Source: Microvelia longipes (taxonomy: Eukaryota > Arthropoda > Insecta > Hemiptera > Veliidae). Taken from it: a stretch of DNA of 64,000 nt. Both the position numbers and the translations under genes were made by a program. This document shows, piece by piece, positions 1 to 12,507 of this stretch (within the stretch, counting starts at the first letter, position 1; each line of letters opens with the position of its first letter). The stretch is from positions 15,119,627 to 15,183,626 of the forward strand of contig JACMZG010001914.1 of NCBI GenBank assembly GCA_018340805.1, read 5' to 3'. The notes under the pieces were generated by a model. The model was not told where the DNA came from, did no database searches, and saw only the letters and a list, made by a program, of their open reading frames with translations.

Positions 1-199
1 TCCATTTTAATAAGTAATCATAATTTTTAAGTAGTATACCTTATCTCCTCTCACTTACTGTTATCTCAAATTTCATCTTATTAGTTAAAATTTTATCACA
101 AGTCATGTGATAAAAAATATTATTGAGTTGAAATTAGGTAAAAGTGTATACTTTGCGCTGTAAATAAACACAAGATTCATTTCATTACGACAAGTACAT

Positions 200-300
200 C
201 TATGATTTATGTTAGATAATAAAAGTTAAGCAGCATTGAGCATAGTTAGTGCCTGGATGGGTGACCGCTTGGAAAGAGAGAGACGTATTTACGTGTAACT
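200..300 (+). mobile_element. SINE with 5S-rRNA-derived head (copy 1)
   Basis: AGTTAAGCAGCATTGAGC followed by TTAGTGCCTGGATGGGTGAC and CGCTTGG matches the internal promoter of arthropod 5S rRNA (box A, intermediate element, box C). Upstream is a TGTTAGATAATAA stretch and downstream GACGTATTTAC, both also found in the copies at 17.2 and 25.0 kb. So this is a 5S-derived (SINE3-type) retroposon and not a 5S gene. The body after GTATTTAC diverges and is replaced by another repeat. Confidence 0.75.
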
Positions 301-334
301 CTGAAGATATCTTCAGAAGGCTAAAGATATCTTC

Positions 335-500
335 AGAGGCCTCGTCGTTCTCATTGAGACAAGAAATTATTCTCTGATATAACTTTATTAGTTGAGAGCT
401 CCAGTGTTGCCTCGCCTGCTTATGATGGCGTTATGCCGAAACCGGTCCAAGGAAATTATTATCCAAGAGCAATTATCGACGGTAGCTGACTCTTCAATTT
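335..500 (+). mobile_element. Dispersed repeat with hammerhead-like core (family H1, copy 1)
   Basis: The block CTCGTCGTTCTCATTGAGAC, then TTGAGAGCTC and CCTGCTTATGATGGCGTTAT, then GCCGAAACCGGTCC and ATCGACGGTAGCTGACTCTT recurs in the same order at 50.1-50.3 and 54.5-54.7 kb. The core reads CTTATGA-T-GGC-loop-GCC-GAAA; one base of CTGATGA is changed here. Confidence 0.6.
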
Positions 501-616
501 CTTTATTTTTAACATGTTTAGAACAAAAAATAGAAAATAACATAGAGAATAGCGAAAGTCAAGTATTTTCCATAGCAATCAAAGTTATTTTACTCTCATT
601 AGTTACTTATTTTTAT

Positions 617-800
617 CTGCCTCCGTGGCCGTGATCGTATAGGCACTCCTTTTCGGCACCGGAGGTCCTGGGTTCGCAGCCCGGGCTATGCTCTGATTTT
701 ATGAATAGTATTTGTATTAAAAAATTTCGCCAACTTTAATTAATTCTTAAAGTGTAGTAGATGCAACCCACCTGAAGTGGTTCCCGCAGGGTAAATATCC
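617..800 (+). mobile_element. tRNA-derived SINE
   Basis: An A-box-like GTGGCCGTGATC at 625 and a near-perfect B box GGGTTCGCAGCCC at 669-681 lie 45 bp apart, as in tRNA-derived SINE heads. The head cannot fold as a functional tRNA. The body continues with GATGCAACCCACCTGAAGTG, which recurs at 45.5 kb on the other strand. The 3' end is not clear; a T-rich stretch follows at 828-852. Confidence 0.6.
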
Positions 801-899
801 TGATGGGTCGAAAGACCCTAAAACGGGCATTTTATTTTTTATTTATTTATTCTCTATTCGCCCTCTACAAGAGGGAGAAAAGGATACACTGTTTAACCC

Positions 900-2060
900 T
901 TTTAGAGGTAATAGAATTTGGCCCCCTGTTGTAATTTGATTAAAAAATTTTTGTTCTCTTTAAAATGTTTGTTCTATTTATCAAATTTTAAATCGTTATC
1001 GATTTGCCATATCGTTTGTTATTGATTTGCCATATCGTTTGTTGTAAGTTATTAAGTGTAAAAAGAGATATAAGATCTATTCATAAAACTACCTCTCCTA
1101 TGCGTTACCATGGTTACTTCTTGTCTCGTAACACTAAATAAAATTATTCGATACATGGATATTATATGTCAATAAATAACTATCGCTTTACTTTTCATGC
1201 CTTATTTCGAAATAAACATTGATATGTTAGTTTTGTTCAATCTGTATTGTTATTATTTATTTTTTATATTTATGCTTTTTATCTTCTTTTTTATGTTTAT
1301 TAGATTTTACTGCAAATTTTTCTTTATAATAATATTAGTTAACTTTCATAGACTACAGAAGTAGGAAAAGTCGGGAAAATCTCTCTCCTCGTCCCTAAGC
1401 TAATTAAAATCGGGTTTTCACAAGTCTTTTAACTAAACTGGGGTTTACAGTTGAAACCTCCCCTCGCATTTTATAGGGACACTACCTTAGCAGAGAAAAT
1501 TCATCAGGGAGAATTTGGTCAAAATCAATTTTGCTTCCTCCTTTCAATTCTTTCCTCCCCTTTTTTACATTTTAATTGCCACCTAAACTTGTTTATTAAA
1601 TAACCCCTTTCTTTTCTGTTACGTTTTGACATTTTAAGTCACATTCGGCAGGGAATCTGTAAAGTATCTATATTTAATATTACAAACTTTTTCTAATGAA
1701 AAATAAAATTTTGAATTTTATTTAATTATTAAAGAAAATATTAAGTTATAAATTATAAAGTTTTAAATGGTAACTAGACTTTTTATAAAAGGGTTATTTT
1801 TTAAAAAAACAGTGTTAAGTTTTTACTTGATTTCTTCTTCAGATATTTACTTTTGTTAGGTTATCTGTCACGAAAATTTATAAATGTATCATGTCCTGTG
1901 ATTATAGTTCGACACACGACTATAAATCAGTTGACTACGTAAGGAAATAGTGTTGGCCTAATTTGAAATTGCGGGTGTGGTTTAACATTAAGGCCTAACC
2001 TCATTGGCTTACTCGCATTATTTTCCCATGCTGTTAACTGATTTTAGCCGTGTGTCGTAC
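900..2060. other. AT-rich stretch, no gene seen
   Basis: Only short chance frames. GATTTGCCATATCGTTTGTT is directly duplicated at about 1001-1041. Nothing else supported. Confidence 0.5.
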
Positions 2061-2062
2061 TA

Positions 2063-2762
2063 TCGTCTAAGAGCCGGACCTGTAAAAATTGTGACTCATT
2101 TTGTACTGCTTTTAACTAAATTTTTCTGAAAATTTACCTTAAATAATAAAAAAAACATAGTCTGCCAGTATGTATTTTCGAAATAGAGCCTTTCATAAGA
2201 TTGTGAAATTTTAGAAGACCGCACAAAGTTTCTTGAAATAAGTAGTTTACTGGTAGTCATCTGCAAAAATTGAAAATAATTTTTTTTAAGCTGGTAAAAT
2301 TTCCATAAATTGAAGTTTCATTCATCTAAATTGGCTTGCTACAACCAAAATTGTAGCATTTGCTAAATGATTTAAAAACACAAAATATAGACATTTTTGC
2401 AAGAAATACGCTGACTTTGCAAAAATGATCAATTTGTTTGATGATTTTGCCATTGCTATAACTTTTATAGCAATCGGTTTCATCTATATCGGTTGTATTA
2501 TCCGATATAGATGAATAAAAGCTCTCTTTATTGGACATTTTATCAGCTTTAAAAATGATCTTTTCAAGTTTTGTGGATGACTTCCAGGAAACTACTTCTT
2601 TCAAGAAATTTAAAATGTTTTAATATTTTGAACTTGTGCAATCTTATAAATGCTTCACTCTGCGTAGGCAGTTTTTCCTTCGCCATTAGGGTAAATTTTG
2701 AGAAAAGTTTGGTTAAAAGTACAAAATTAGTCACTTTTTTTAGGTTGTCCGGCTCTTGGACT
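2063..2762. mobile_element. Foldback element, ~700 bp (family F1, copy 1)
   Basis: The ends are an imperfect inverted repeat: GTCTAAGAGCCGGACC on the left and GGTTGTCCGGCTCTTGGAC on the right. Inside, the left-arm stretch around GTGACTCATTTTGTACTGCT is mirrored near the right end. The element aligns along its length with 13883-14583. The open frames read from it are by-products of the repeat and show no protein similarity I recognise. Confidence 0.7.
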
Positions 2763-3493
2763 GTTATAAATTATGTAACGATCCTAAAAACTTACACCAG
2801 CTTTTCAGGGATTTTGTTAAGGGAAAATGAGTTTTAAGACAACCTATTTTCCAAAACAATCCAGAACTGTTCAGTAATCTAGAACATTTTTTTAAATTTT
2901 TGCTCTATATAAATTAAGTTATTCTAAAAATATTGTTTTGATTAATGATAAATTAAAAGAAAATTTGAATTATAATATTTTGATTGATCTGTTTAACTTT
3001 AAAATCAATATCAATATCTAAATAAGGAAACTATCATGTCAGTTCGTCGTTTCAATTTATCATTTAAACATAATTTTTTAAACTTATTTTTAGTCTCTTT
3101 GACTTTTTTTTTCTTTCGTTGGAACTTTAAACAATCAGTCAAAATGTCATTGAAGAGGACATCGCAACTCCGAACCTTGTCCATCAAAATATAAAATAAG
3201 ACAACCGGATGCTTCCATAAAACATAAAAGTACAAATAAATTGTTTTTACAAAGAAATTTTATTAAAAGGGAAAAATCCTGTCTTTTTGTATATCTTCCT
3301 CATTTAAAATTTTTCTAAATATTCATTCAGAAAGAAAATTAAATAATTTATCAATCAATGACCAGAGCCGGATGTTGTTAAAGATAAATTAATGAAGTAG
3401 TTGTTTTTACGATGAGTTTCTTTGGAAGTTAACATAAAAGCACTCAGCAGATACTTGTAGTTAAATGGAGTTGGTTTATTTGATTTTTCTTTC

Positions 3494-3630
3494 AAGTGGT
3501 CATGGACTAGCCATTTTAGTTAGTGGTCATGGATTAGCTATTCTTATTAAGCGGTCATGGACTAGCCATTCTTATTAAGTGGTGATGACTAGCCATTCTT
3601 AGTAAGTGGTCATGGACTCGCAATTCAGTA
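3494..3630 (+). repeat. Tandem repeat, ~28-33-bp unit, five copies
   Basis: The unit AAGTGGTCATGGACTAGCCA plus TTCTTATT recurs five times with small changes and indels. It is not coding in any frame. Confidence 0.8.
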
Positions 3631-3635
3631 GCACC

Positions 3636-3825
3636 CTACCAACCGCGGGCATTTTTAGTATAACGTACATTTTTTGTACAACGCAGATATTTAAAGAATA
3701 TTCGATAGATAACAATTACCACGTATTTTAAATTAATTTTACCTAAATAAAGACAAAATAGTTAAAAAAATAATTACGTAAAATTGTAATTATTAAAAAA
3801 ATATTATAAAAAAAAGAAAACTAAT
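3636..3825 (+). mobile_element. TIR element, family T1, copy 4 (fragment)
   Basis: ACCGCGGGCATTTTTAGTAT, then CAGATATTTAAAGAATATTC and GATAGATAACAATTACCACG follow the order of the copy at 21.4 kb. Neither terminus is kept; the left side abuts a 33-bp tandem array. Confidence 0.55.
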
Positions 3826-3884
3826 AATTTAAATGTTTACTTTTCTTCATTTATACCGTAGGAAGTATTGTTATAGGGAAAAGT

Positions 3885-4050
3885 ATTATCATAGGAAAAG
3901 TATTGTTTGTCAAAATTTTCTGAAACTGAGATGTCAACTGAATTATCCGTTTCAGGTGTTTTTAAGTGGTTTTCTCAAAGTTGACTATCTGTATGTGTGT
4001 GTCTATTATCATTGTATTTTCCAGTGTATTTATGCTAGAGAGATAAAACT
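3885..4050 (+). mobile_element. Dispersed repeat with AGGAAAAGTATTG start (family G1, copy 1)
   Basis: ATAGGAAAAGTATTGTTTGT, TTTAAGTGGTTTTCTCAAAG and TTTATGCTAGAGAGATAAAA match 34048-34195 in order. The 5S-derived SINE copy 2 follows immediately. Confidence 0.55.
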
Positions 4051-4051
4051 T

Positions 4052-4200
4052 CCTGGTCAGTGCCTGAATAGGTGATCTCTGGGAATAAAAGGGATGTATT
4101 TACTATCTGAGAACGAGCGAAGTGAGTCCGAAGTTGGAAGGATGAGCATAGCGAATCCGATGTGAAAAGTTCTAAGGTACCCTGTACCCGATTTTACCCC
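4052..4200 (+). mobile_element. 5S-derived SINE (copy 2), head-truncated
   Basis: GGTCAGTGCCTGAATAGGTG is a decayed 5S box C, followed by GATGTATTTACTATCTGAG, GAGCGAAGTGAGTCCGAAG and a tail ending AAGGTACCCTGTACCCGATT. The box A part is missing. It abuts the GCTAGAGAG...AAACTT dispersed repeat, suggesting insertion there. Confidence 0.65.
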
Positions 4201-5125
4201 TTCGAGTTTTGCAATACAATTTTACAAATTCCTCTTGAAAACTTACAGAATTCAATTTATTTTTTTTTTTCTCTTGAACATATCAAATTGTACTTAAGCT
4301 AATTTTTACGTTTTCGATTGAACAACAAAACATTTGTTTTTTCACGATCATAATTATATTTTATCCTGATAAAATAAAATAAAAAAATACTGCGTATTAA
4401 ATATAATTGGATACTTACATGCAATGCATATACTTTTATTTTAATAATGAAACCATTCACATTCATGTTGTTAACAATCGTAAAACCTTAATAATATGTT
4501 AATTTTTGAAAACAAAAACAGTTATAGCATTAAAACCAATTTGCTGTTATATTTACTAATTTGTTTTTTTATGTTTTACTTAATTTTTATTTTATTTAAT
4601 CTTACCCTTTTTGTTATTCAATTTTATTTATTTATTTCTCCTTTCTTTTCCGTTCTCAATTCAAATTAAACAATGTTTAGTATACACGTGCCCGATTTCT
4701 TCGATAATTCTTCACATCAATTTTTCTTTTGTTTATAAAAATCGAAGGAAATAAGAATCAATAGTATTGAGGAAACATGGAGAGATTTTATAATTTCATT
4801 TTCAAGGTACCGTATGTAATATGGTATATGCTAACTAGAAATCTAATTTTAGATTTTGTTTTAAACAATTGATATCCTCGTGAAAGATGTTGCGCGTGCG
4901 TCAATTGCTATTGTGAAAGGCTTGCCTTCTTAATTGTTCATCTAAAATTAAATCTGAGGAAATACACTTTTAAAATTGTTCAAATACTATTGAATTATTT
5001 GAAGTAGTAGCTTTTAAATAATTTTATATAAATTTATGCGAATTCAATTGGATTTTCTTTTAATGTTTGGAAAGATTAGTCTGAAATGCTAAGGTGCTAA
5101 GAATATGAAGCAAGTATGCTTGTAG
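4201..5125. other. AT-rich stretch, no gene seen
   Basis: No coding pattern, splice-linked frames or repeat I can name. Confidence 0.5.
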
Positions 5126-5400
5126 TAGTAGCGGTAGTAGTAGGAAAGGCAAATAAGCCACGTAGTTAGGCCCTTCTTGCCAGCCCCGATTCCATAGCCT
5201 ACACCACTTCTACCAAGAATCTCTTAGAAAGGTATATTGGAGGATATCTCTCCAACTCAGAGAAGAAAGCTCCTCTTCATACAAGAGGTTAACGCCAAAT
5301 ATGCGGGTACTGAGAGAAGTACAGGCCTCATACTCGGCAAGCAGGTAAAAGGCTGTCTCCTTACATTACCCACACATGGAACATTTTCCCTATGAGATTA
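5126..5400 (-). pseudogene. Degraded LINE 3' end with a (TAC)n-like tail
   Basis: On the minus strand one frame gives EYEACTSLSTRIFGVNLLYE, then EELSSLSWRDILQYTF and a stop. This is the C-terminal pattern after the Cys/His knuckle of jockey/R1-like LINE ORF2 proteins (Cys, Leu, Arg, Gly, Glu-Glu, Leu-Ser, Asp-Ile-Leu). A C-x-G-x-V piece lies upstream in another frame, so a frameshift is present. A (TAC)n microsatellite at 5126-5148 follows the stop, as in LINE tails. No longer open frame remains. Confidence 0.6.
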
Positions 5401-5895
5401 TACCTAAGTGTTTATGTTTATTTAACCGTCAGTGACCAGTCAGGATTCTAACAAGGTTCTTAAGGCAAAGCTTGCTAAGGGTACTTAAAAAATTTGTATT
5501 TTTAAGCAAGTATACTAATTTCTTAAAATGTATTGATTTATTTATTCCTTAATTTGAGATTGGATTAGTCATTTTTTGGATTGATGCATATAGGACTTTC
5601 CTCCTGTAGCATTGCTATGGCGTTTTTATTATAACTTTTGGTATACTATAGAAGTGAAAAGTTCGGGTTCTACGCTGTGTAAGTTAGTTTGAAAACAAGT
5701 GACTCTAATTCGTTTCTACATAACGATAATAATCTGGCTACAAAGATAACTTATTCACTAGTACTTATGGCGACTTTTTATAAATTTAAATTGACCTATG
5801 AAGTCCAAATAATTTACTTTTTTCTGTCAATGACGCTTATAAGGATGTTTGGATGTCCGAAGTAAAGAATTAAGGGTTGAGTGATCGATTTAACT

Positions 5896-5897
<2 letters not shown>

Positions 5898-5969
<72 letters not shown>

Positions 5970-5980
5970 GTATATATATA
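5898..5980. repeat. (TA)n microsatellite
   Basis: An almost pure TA run with a few phase slips. Confidence 0.95.
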
Positions 5981-6075
5981 GTCTCTCTTCGTCTGTGGAA
6001 GAACTTCAACAGTTCGAAACGTTACGTTTTTTATTGTAAGTTTTCTTAATGTCTCTATTATTTCTTTATAATTAA

Positions 6076-6241
<166 letters not shown>

Positions 6242-6748
6242 TTGCTAGTTGCTAAAGACTTCAGTTTGTTTACATTACTCTATTTGATTCTTTAACACTA
6301 TATAACCATTGTATTATACGAACTATAATAGTGGAAGCAATCACTAAAAAAAGAAAGGAAGGAAGGAACATGCAACACATAATAAAATATATAAAGATAA
6401 AAAATAAGAGAACGTTTAGTGAAAGACAATGAACATTGTGTTTATCTTGTACTTGATATGATGTACAATCAGGCTGCATCTAAAACTCACCGGAAGTTTA
6501 ACTTTTGTTGGCACTACTGTAACTGCTACTGTTACTCTAATCTAAACAAAGGAAATTGCCCTTCTTATGCTATCATAGAATTTTCTACTTTTTTATGATA
6601 ATTTTCAAGCAGCTTTTGATTAAAACTTCGTCGTACTTTTATGTCTTCCTTTTTCAATTCGAGCTTGATACAATATATTTAACATTATGAAAAAATTAAA
6701 TCTTAATATAAAAGAGGTAATGGTTATTATATATCATAAATTTATATA

Positions 6749-7939
6749 CAGGGTGTTTCATATAAAGTGTCCACCAGAAAAGGAGGTGATAGTACTCCTC
6801 AAAAGGAACGAAAAATGTCCTATAATATAAACCCCGATCTCCAACCGTTTTCCCACAAGGTCAAATTTAATATTTCAAAAACATATTTGACCTCACATCA
6901 TAAAATTGTTAATAGGGATTTAACTATTCAAGCTAGAAAGGCGAAATTGGTATCATTAGAAAGCTGAGTAAATTTCCTAAAGGACAAACTACTAACTATG
7001 TCAAATATTTTGGAACTACTGCCCAAAATTTTGCATGAAACATGTTTTTTTTTAAAAAATGAATTTTATGGAATTTTTGTAGTAGGGCATTAGAGGAAGT
7101 AAGAGATGAGCAAAAGTTTAGCCAAGAACGGAAAAAACTTCTCTTATGACTGCCCTTTAAGAAAATGTAAATATTTTCATACATTCAATAGTCAAAAATT
7201 TTAAGCCATTCTTCCTAGAAGTTGGAAAAACTGATATTTTTTGGCATTTTTGCATATGTCTATACAATGTTAATTACATGGTACATAAAATAATTAAAAA
7301 TCTCTAAAGCAAGGGAAAAGAGTGGTTTTTAGAGTAAATGTGTAAGAATATAAATAGGTTTTATTTTACCTTCTAGAGTCTAAAAATCGTATTTTTAATT
7401 ATTTTCGAAAATAAAAATATTTTGTTAAATAACACATTTATTTTCGCTTTTATACGACAAAAAATGATCAGTTTTTGCAACTTCTAGCAACAATAGCTTA
7501 CATTTTTGACTATTGAATGTATGAAAATATTTACATTTTCTTAAAGGGCAGTCATAAGAGAAGTTTTTTCCGTTCTTGGCTAAACTTTTGCTCATCCTCT
7601 TACTTCTCTAATGCCCTACTACAAAAATTCCATAAAATCATTTTTTTAAAAAAAACATGTTTCATGCAAAATTTGGGCAGTAGTTCCAAATATTTGACAT
7701 AGTTAGTAATTTGTCCTTTTAGGAAATTTACTCAGCTTTCTAATGATACCAATTTCCCTTTCTAGCTTGAATATTAAATCCCTATTAACAATTTTATGAT
7801 GTGAGGTCAATATGTTTTTGAAATATTAAATTTGACCTGTGGGAAACGTTGGAGATCGGGGTTTATATTATAGGACATTTTTCGTTCCTTTTGAGGAGTA
7901 CTATCACCTCCTTTTCTGGTGGACACTTTATATGAACAC

Positions 7940-7942
<3 letters not shown>
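6749..7942. mobile_element. Snapback Tc1/mariner-like non-autonomous element, 1.19 kb
   Basis: Two arms of nearly 500 bp (6749-7243 and ~7459-7942) are inverted copies of each other, separated by ~215 bp of unrelated AT-rich sequence. The outer end is CAGGGTGTTTCATATAAAGT, flanked by TA on both sides, consistent with a Tc1/mariner-type TA target duplication. The same peptide can be read outward from both arms, confirming the mirror. Arms differ by scattered indels. A (TA)n tract starts at the right edge. Confidence 0.88.
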
Positions 7943-8010
<68 letters not shown>

Positions 8011-8012
8011 TA
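7943..8012. repeat. (TA)n microsatellite
   Basis: A TA run that begins exactly at the right edge of the snapback element; it may have grown from its TA target site. Confidence 0.95.
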
Positions 8013-11000
8013 TCGTATTTGCTTAGAACCCTACTTTAAGATTACAAACTGGAGTTAGTTGACTATTTCAACGTTAGATGTTATAACTCATCATATAGTG
8101 TTACCCCTGACGATATTTTTAGTTTAAAAATTAGCCGTCAATCATTTGTGAGAAGAATATTATATTTTTGCCTCCAAAAATATAAAGTTTGAAAAAAAAT
8201 GTAAACGATCTATTTACTAGACGTGTTTAGACAGTATCGTTTTTTCGGCATTTTTTTGGAAAAAAACTCCCTTCTCACTTTTCAATAGTTAATTTGATTT
8301 TTTTTTAAAAAAAGGTGCTGACAGAAAATAAAATGGATTGTTTTTTAGGAGTGTGTTAAATTTCATTTTTTAAATAATTTATACCGCGTGCTTTTGGTTC
8401 GGTTATGGTTGATTTAATTGGGGATAACCAAGATAACGTAGAGCACGTGTGCGCGTAGAAATAAGGAAATATGGTTAGGATAAGGTTTTTAAAACAAATT
8501 AATGAATTGTTTGACAATTATTCTCTCAAAATGAATATGATTTTTTTTTTGTACTTAAGGTAGAAATATTTAATTATAAAAATTATTACTGTTATGTTTA
8601 TTTTTAGTATTTACAAAAATATATTCTAGACCTATACTAAAATATGGTTTTAGTCTATGTGACACTTACTTATATTAAAACATTATTGTTATAAAATTGT
8701 TAATTTTATTGTTATTATTAATTATTAATTTTATTGTTATTGTTAATTTAAACAAATTGTTATAAAATTACATCTTTTCCTCTTTTAAGTTAAGACACAT
8801 AATGTCTTAAATTAATGTGTTCTACCTGTTTTTAAGACCATATTAGTATTCATATTAATCAATGAAATTAATATCTGTTCAATAAAATATTAACGCGAAG
8901 AGAGAGATTTCCCATGTTATGTTATTCTCTTTTTATCGAAAGGAATATTGTCAAACATATTTTTAAGAGACTTTTTAACGCTTTGTTAATATTTGCTCTT
9001 TATATGATATGTAAACAAGTTATTATAGAATATGTTTACGAAGTGTCACTTCTCCAGGAAGAGTTTATCTCAGCTGTTGGAACATAAAGTGCATAAGTAC
9101 GATATGTGCAGTACACTTAGTTGTCATATGGTAACCTTAAAAGGATTCTTAGCACGTTTACAGCCGTATCCTCTGCAGCTGGTGTGGTGTGCACGTGTCC
9201 TGTTCCAAAACCTATATGTATACAACCGTTTTTAGGGGTAACTCAAGATATCTACTTCTAGATCCACTACTTGCTTATTGTACGTATACTACATTTAGTA
9301 TTGCTGTGCATAAGCCATCATTTTAGAGCCAATGCATTATTTTGGTGGAAAAAAGAAAATTCACGTATTGCTTTCGAAAAAGCATTTTTAAATCCAATCC
9401 TTAATTTGTATTGATAATACATTTTAGTATTAAAGTATTTTGAAAACAAAGTACTAATATAAGTTTTATATTTCAGATTTTTGAAATTTTAGATGACATA
9501 TTAAATTTTTATTAACACTGGATAATTTAAAAGGTTAAATTTTGATGGAATTTAGTAGTATTAAATAAAAACAGCAATGATTACTTTTAGCTGGCGAAAA
9601 TTAACTTATCATCCCGGTTATACATCCTGAGCTTTACTCAAGCTAGAGCGAATACTTTTTGCCTCGTAAAGCGTGGTTGGAACATAAAAATATTTACTGA
9701 ATTTACTGACAAAAATATTACCCTCAGAGGAATCTATTTTAAAGTTTACGCTACTCATATAAGAAATTAACCAATCACAATGGTTTTTTTTAGTTCTTAG
9801 CAAACATTCCATCTGCACTTGATAGTTGGTAGTAGTACGTTCCTTGTCACGAATTATTGAAAAACCAAAAAGAGCTTAGAGATCCCTGCAATTTTTATTA
9901 TAGAGGTGAAAAATGTTTATAAAAAGAAGACAGGTGTTAAATAATAGTTGAAGAACAATTTTCGACTATGGAACAACAATCAAGTACAGATTGAATGTTT
10001 CCTAGGTACTTAACAAAACATTGTGATTGCTTAGTTGCATATATGAGTAAAATAAACTTTACAATAGATCTCTCTCAGGATTACAGTTTTATCGTTTAAA
10101 TTGTATTATGTTTTAAAGGAGAAAATAGAGTATTGACTCTGGTCCATATATTTGACCATATTATCCTCTCATAATAGAACAGCGTATTGTTATAAGAAAC
10201 ATATACCTGGAGACAGTACTATAGTAATAATATGCTATTTTTAGGTAATTTTTAGTTGATATTGTATGTATTTTTGACGTAAGTATAAGTATTAGGGAAA
10301 AACTCTGATTGTGTTCTCCAGTTGATTGAAACTTGGCACAAAAATCAGAATTAAGTTCTAGTTGTGGTACGTAGAAAATAAAATATTTGATACTATGCTA
10401 ACCTGTTTCGTTGAGGCATCAATTTAAAAAAAAAAGTTGGGATACATCGAAAATTTGACCCATCCGGTATCTTGGAGGTCATGTACTTTTTAAAGTGACG
10501 GATTGGTCAACTAAATTTCATGTCAATAACGGCTGCCATTTTGGAAGTAATGACTTATAACTTTATAATATACAATAGTTTTTTACACCTGTTAGCAATT
10601 GACTCATCCCATAATATTTAAATTATTAGAAAATATCAAATAGTAACAATTATTCATCTGCTATAACAATTACTGGACTCCTGACAATTATTGGCCCCTT
10701 TACCCTACCTTTCTTACTAATGTCTCGCACTACTATACCTGCTCTGATTTTCAATAATACAATAAGGTATAAAAAATACAAAATAATATCCTGGTAATCT
10801 ATTAGACTAGAAAAAATAAGATAAAAGAAATGTTTAAAAAAGGTTAGGATTTTCGTCACCTTATTCCTATTTCAGTACGATCCGCCCTGTAATTATTATT
10901 TTTCAAGGGTTCATCTTATGTCCTGAACAAAGATAATTTTAACAGGACCCGATCCAAGAAACAAACATGAATTTTCGTCACACCTTTCGAATTCTTTCAT

Positions 11001-12300
11001 GCGTTTTTTACGTTAATTCGTTTACAGTTGAATAGTAGATGTTTAAAATAAAACATCTACAATATACATAAAAGTAACATAAACATAGTAACAATAAACA
11101 TAATCAAGTATTCTTGGTGTGTTATTATTGTAATTATTGGACAGTTATGAAAGTCATAGTCGGTTGTGGTCAGTGATTGGATTGGCAACCGATAAATCTA
11201 AGATTGAGAATCAAATATGCATTCATAAAACATAATTGGCATCACGCTTGTTTATTCAGTTAAAAATTAGCTTTTTTCTTTTAAAATTCGCTAATCCAAA
11301 TGTATCATAAAAAATTATTTATTATTTTATTATAATTATAATAAACATTAAGACTAATTATTAATTCATTTTATAATTAAGTTTATCGTCTCCATTAACT
11401 TATCATTAAAAAATCATGTTTGGATCTTTGTAAAAATATCAAAATAAAGATCTGCGCTAACAATTTGATTATATTAAATATGTGTATTTTCTGTATTTTT
11501 TTCACTTACATTGTTAAATTATTTTAATTATTGTTATTTATTAATTTATTTTTGCCTATCAACAGATTCTTGATTTTTTACAGAATTGCTTCTAAAATAC
11601 CTCCTCTGGTATTTATTTTGTATTTTAATTAAAATTCAATTTCATCACATCAAAATGTTTTAGATTTTTAGGAAATTCATTTTCATGCTTTAATTCTTGG
11701 AAAATTTAAGTCGTATTTAATTAGTGAAATGATGAAGGCTAATATTAATTTGTGATAATGACATCTCATACTTATTTCGTTGTAATTAAAATTTCAATTA
11801 AGGGCAAATATCTAGGTTTTATGAGAATTCCTAATTATAATTTACTTAAGGTATAAAATATACTAATGACTAAAAATATAAAAAAATAACTTAAAACCTT
11901 TACCTATGATTATAATAGTAATTTCGCCAATCGATCATTAAGTAGTCTTATCGCTGTCGGACCGGTTCCATTTGATTAAGCGCCTCACAAATCAATAAAG
12001 ATTTTTTTCCCTGCGAAAAATTTTATGTTCTGACTTTTCCCGGTTTGATGTTCAACATCTCATTTGCTAATTATTCCAAAGGAAATTCGCTAAAAGCGGG
12101 TGTACCACATTTTGTTATTGCAATCTTTCACAATTTTGGTTTTGGATATAAGGTATAGCAAATGTATAGCATCTCATAGCATTTTTAATAAATGTTCTAA
12201 AACGTATTTGTATTTTTTGATTTCAGGTTTGTGTATTTCTCTATTTAATACTTCTAAACAAAAACTCTTTGGTTTCGCTACTTCTCTTATAGAACTTCCA
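8013..12300. other. AT-rich stretch, no gene seen
   Basis: Holds a G1-like fragment at 10320-10380 (TTGAAACTTGGCACAAAAAT). The open frames at 9032, 9618 and 10650 show no family pattern and biased AT codons. Nothing else supported. Confidence 0.5.
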
Positions 12301-12301
12301 T

Positions 12302-12395
12302 ATTTTTAATAACTTGAATAAAATGACTTATAGTTCTGTATCACAATTTATTGTGATATAGAACTAAACGTCATTTTATTCTAGTTATTAAAAAT
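12302..12395. repeat. 94-bp hairpin (short palindromic MITE or miRNA-like stem)
   Basis: Two 46-base arms (12302-12347, 12350-12395) differ at about five places around a two-base centre. Outer ends ATTTTTAATAACT are mirrored exactly. The size and scattered mismatches resemble a pre-miRNA stem as well as a palindromic MITE; nothing in the sequence decides between them. Confidence 0.75.
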
Positions 12396-12444
12396 AATAC
12401 TCTAAAACGTTGGTAAGCTTTTTTACTGTTACAATTTATTTTAT

Positions 12445-12457
12445 TTATATATATAAT

Positions 12458-12507
<50 letters not shown>

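Noticed and set aside
208..262. A 5S rRNA gene
   Set aside because: Only the internal promoter half of 5S is present, with a foreign lead and body shared by other SINE copies.
617..700. A functional tRNA gene
   Set aside because: A and B boxes are present, but the acceptor and anticodon stems do not pair; it reads as a SINE head.
805..835. CCTGATGGGTCGAAAGACCC then TAAAAC as a hammerhead ribozyme
   Set aside because: The core lacks the conserved A after CUGAUG and the G before AAA, and the relative at 45.5 kb does not keep it.
6996..7702. Two nearly identical short proteins on opposite strands
   Set aside because: They are mirrored readings of the two arms of the snapback element and show no protein pattern.
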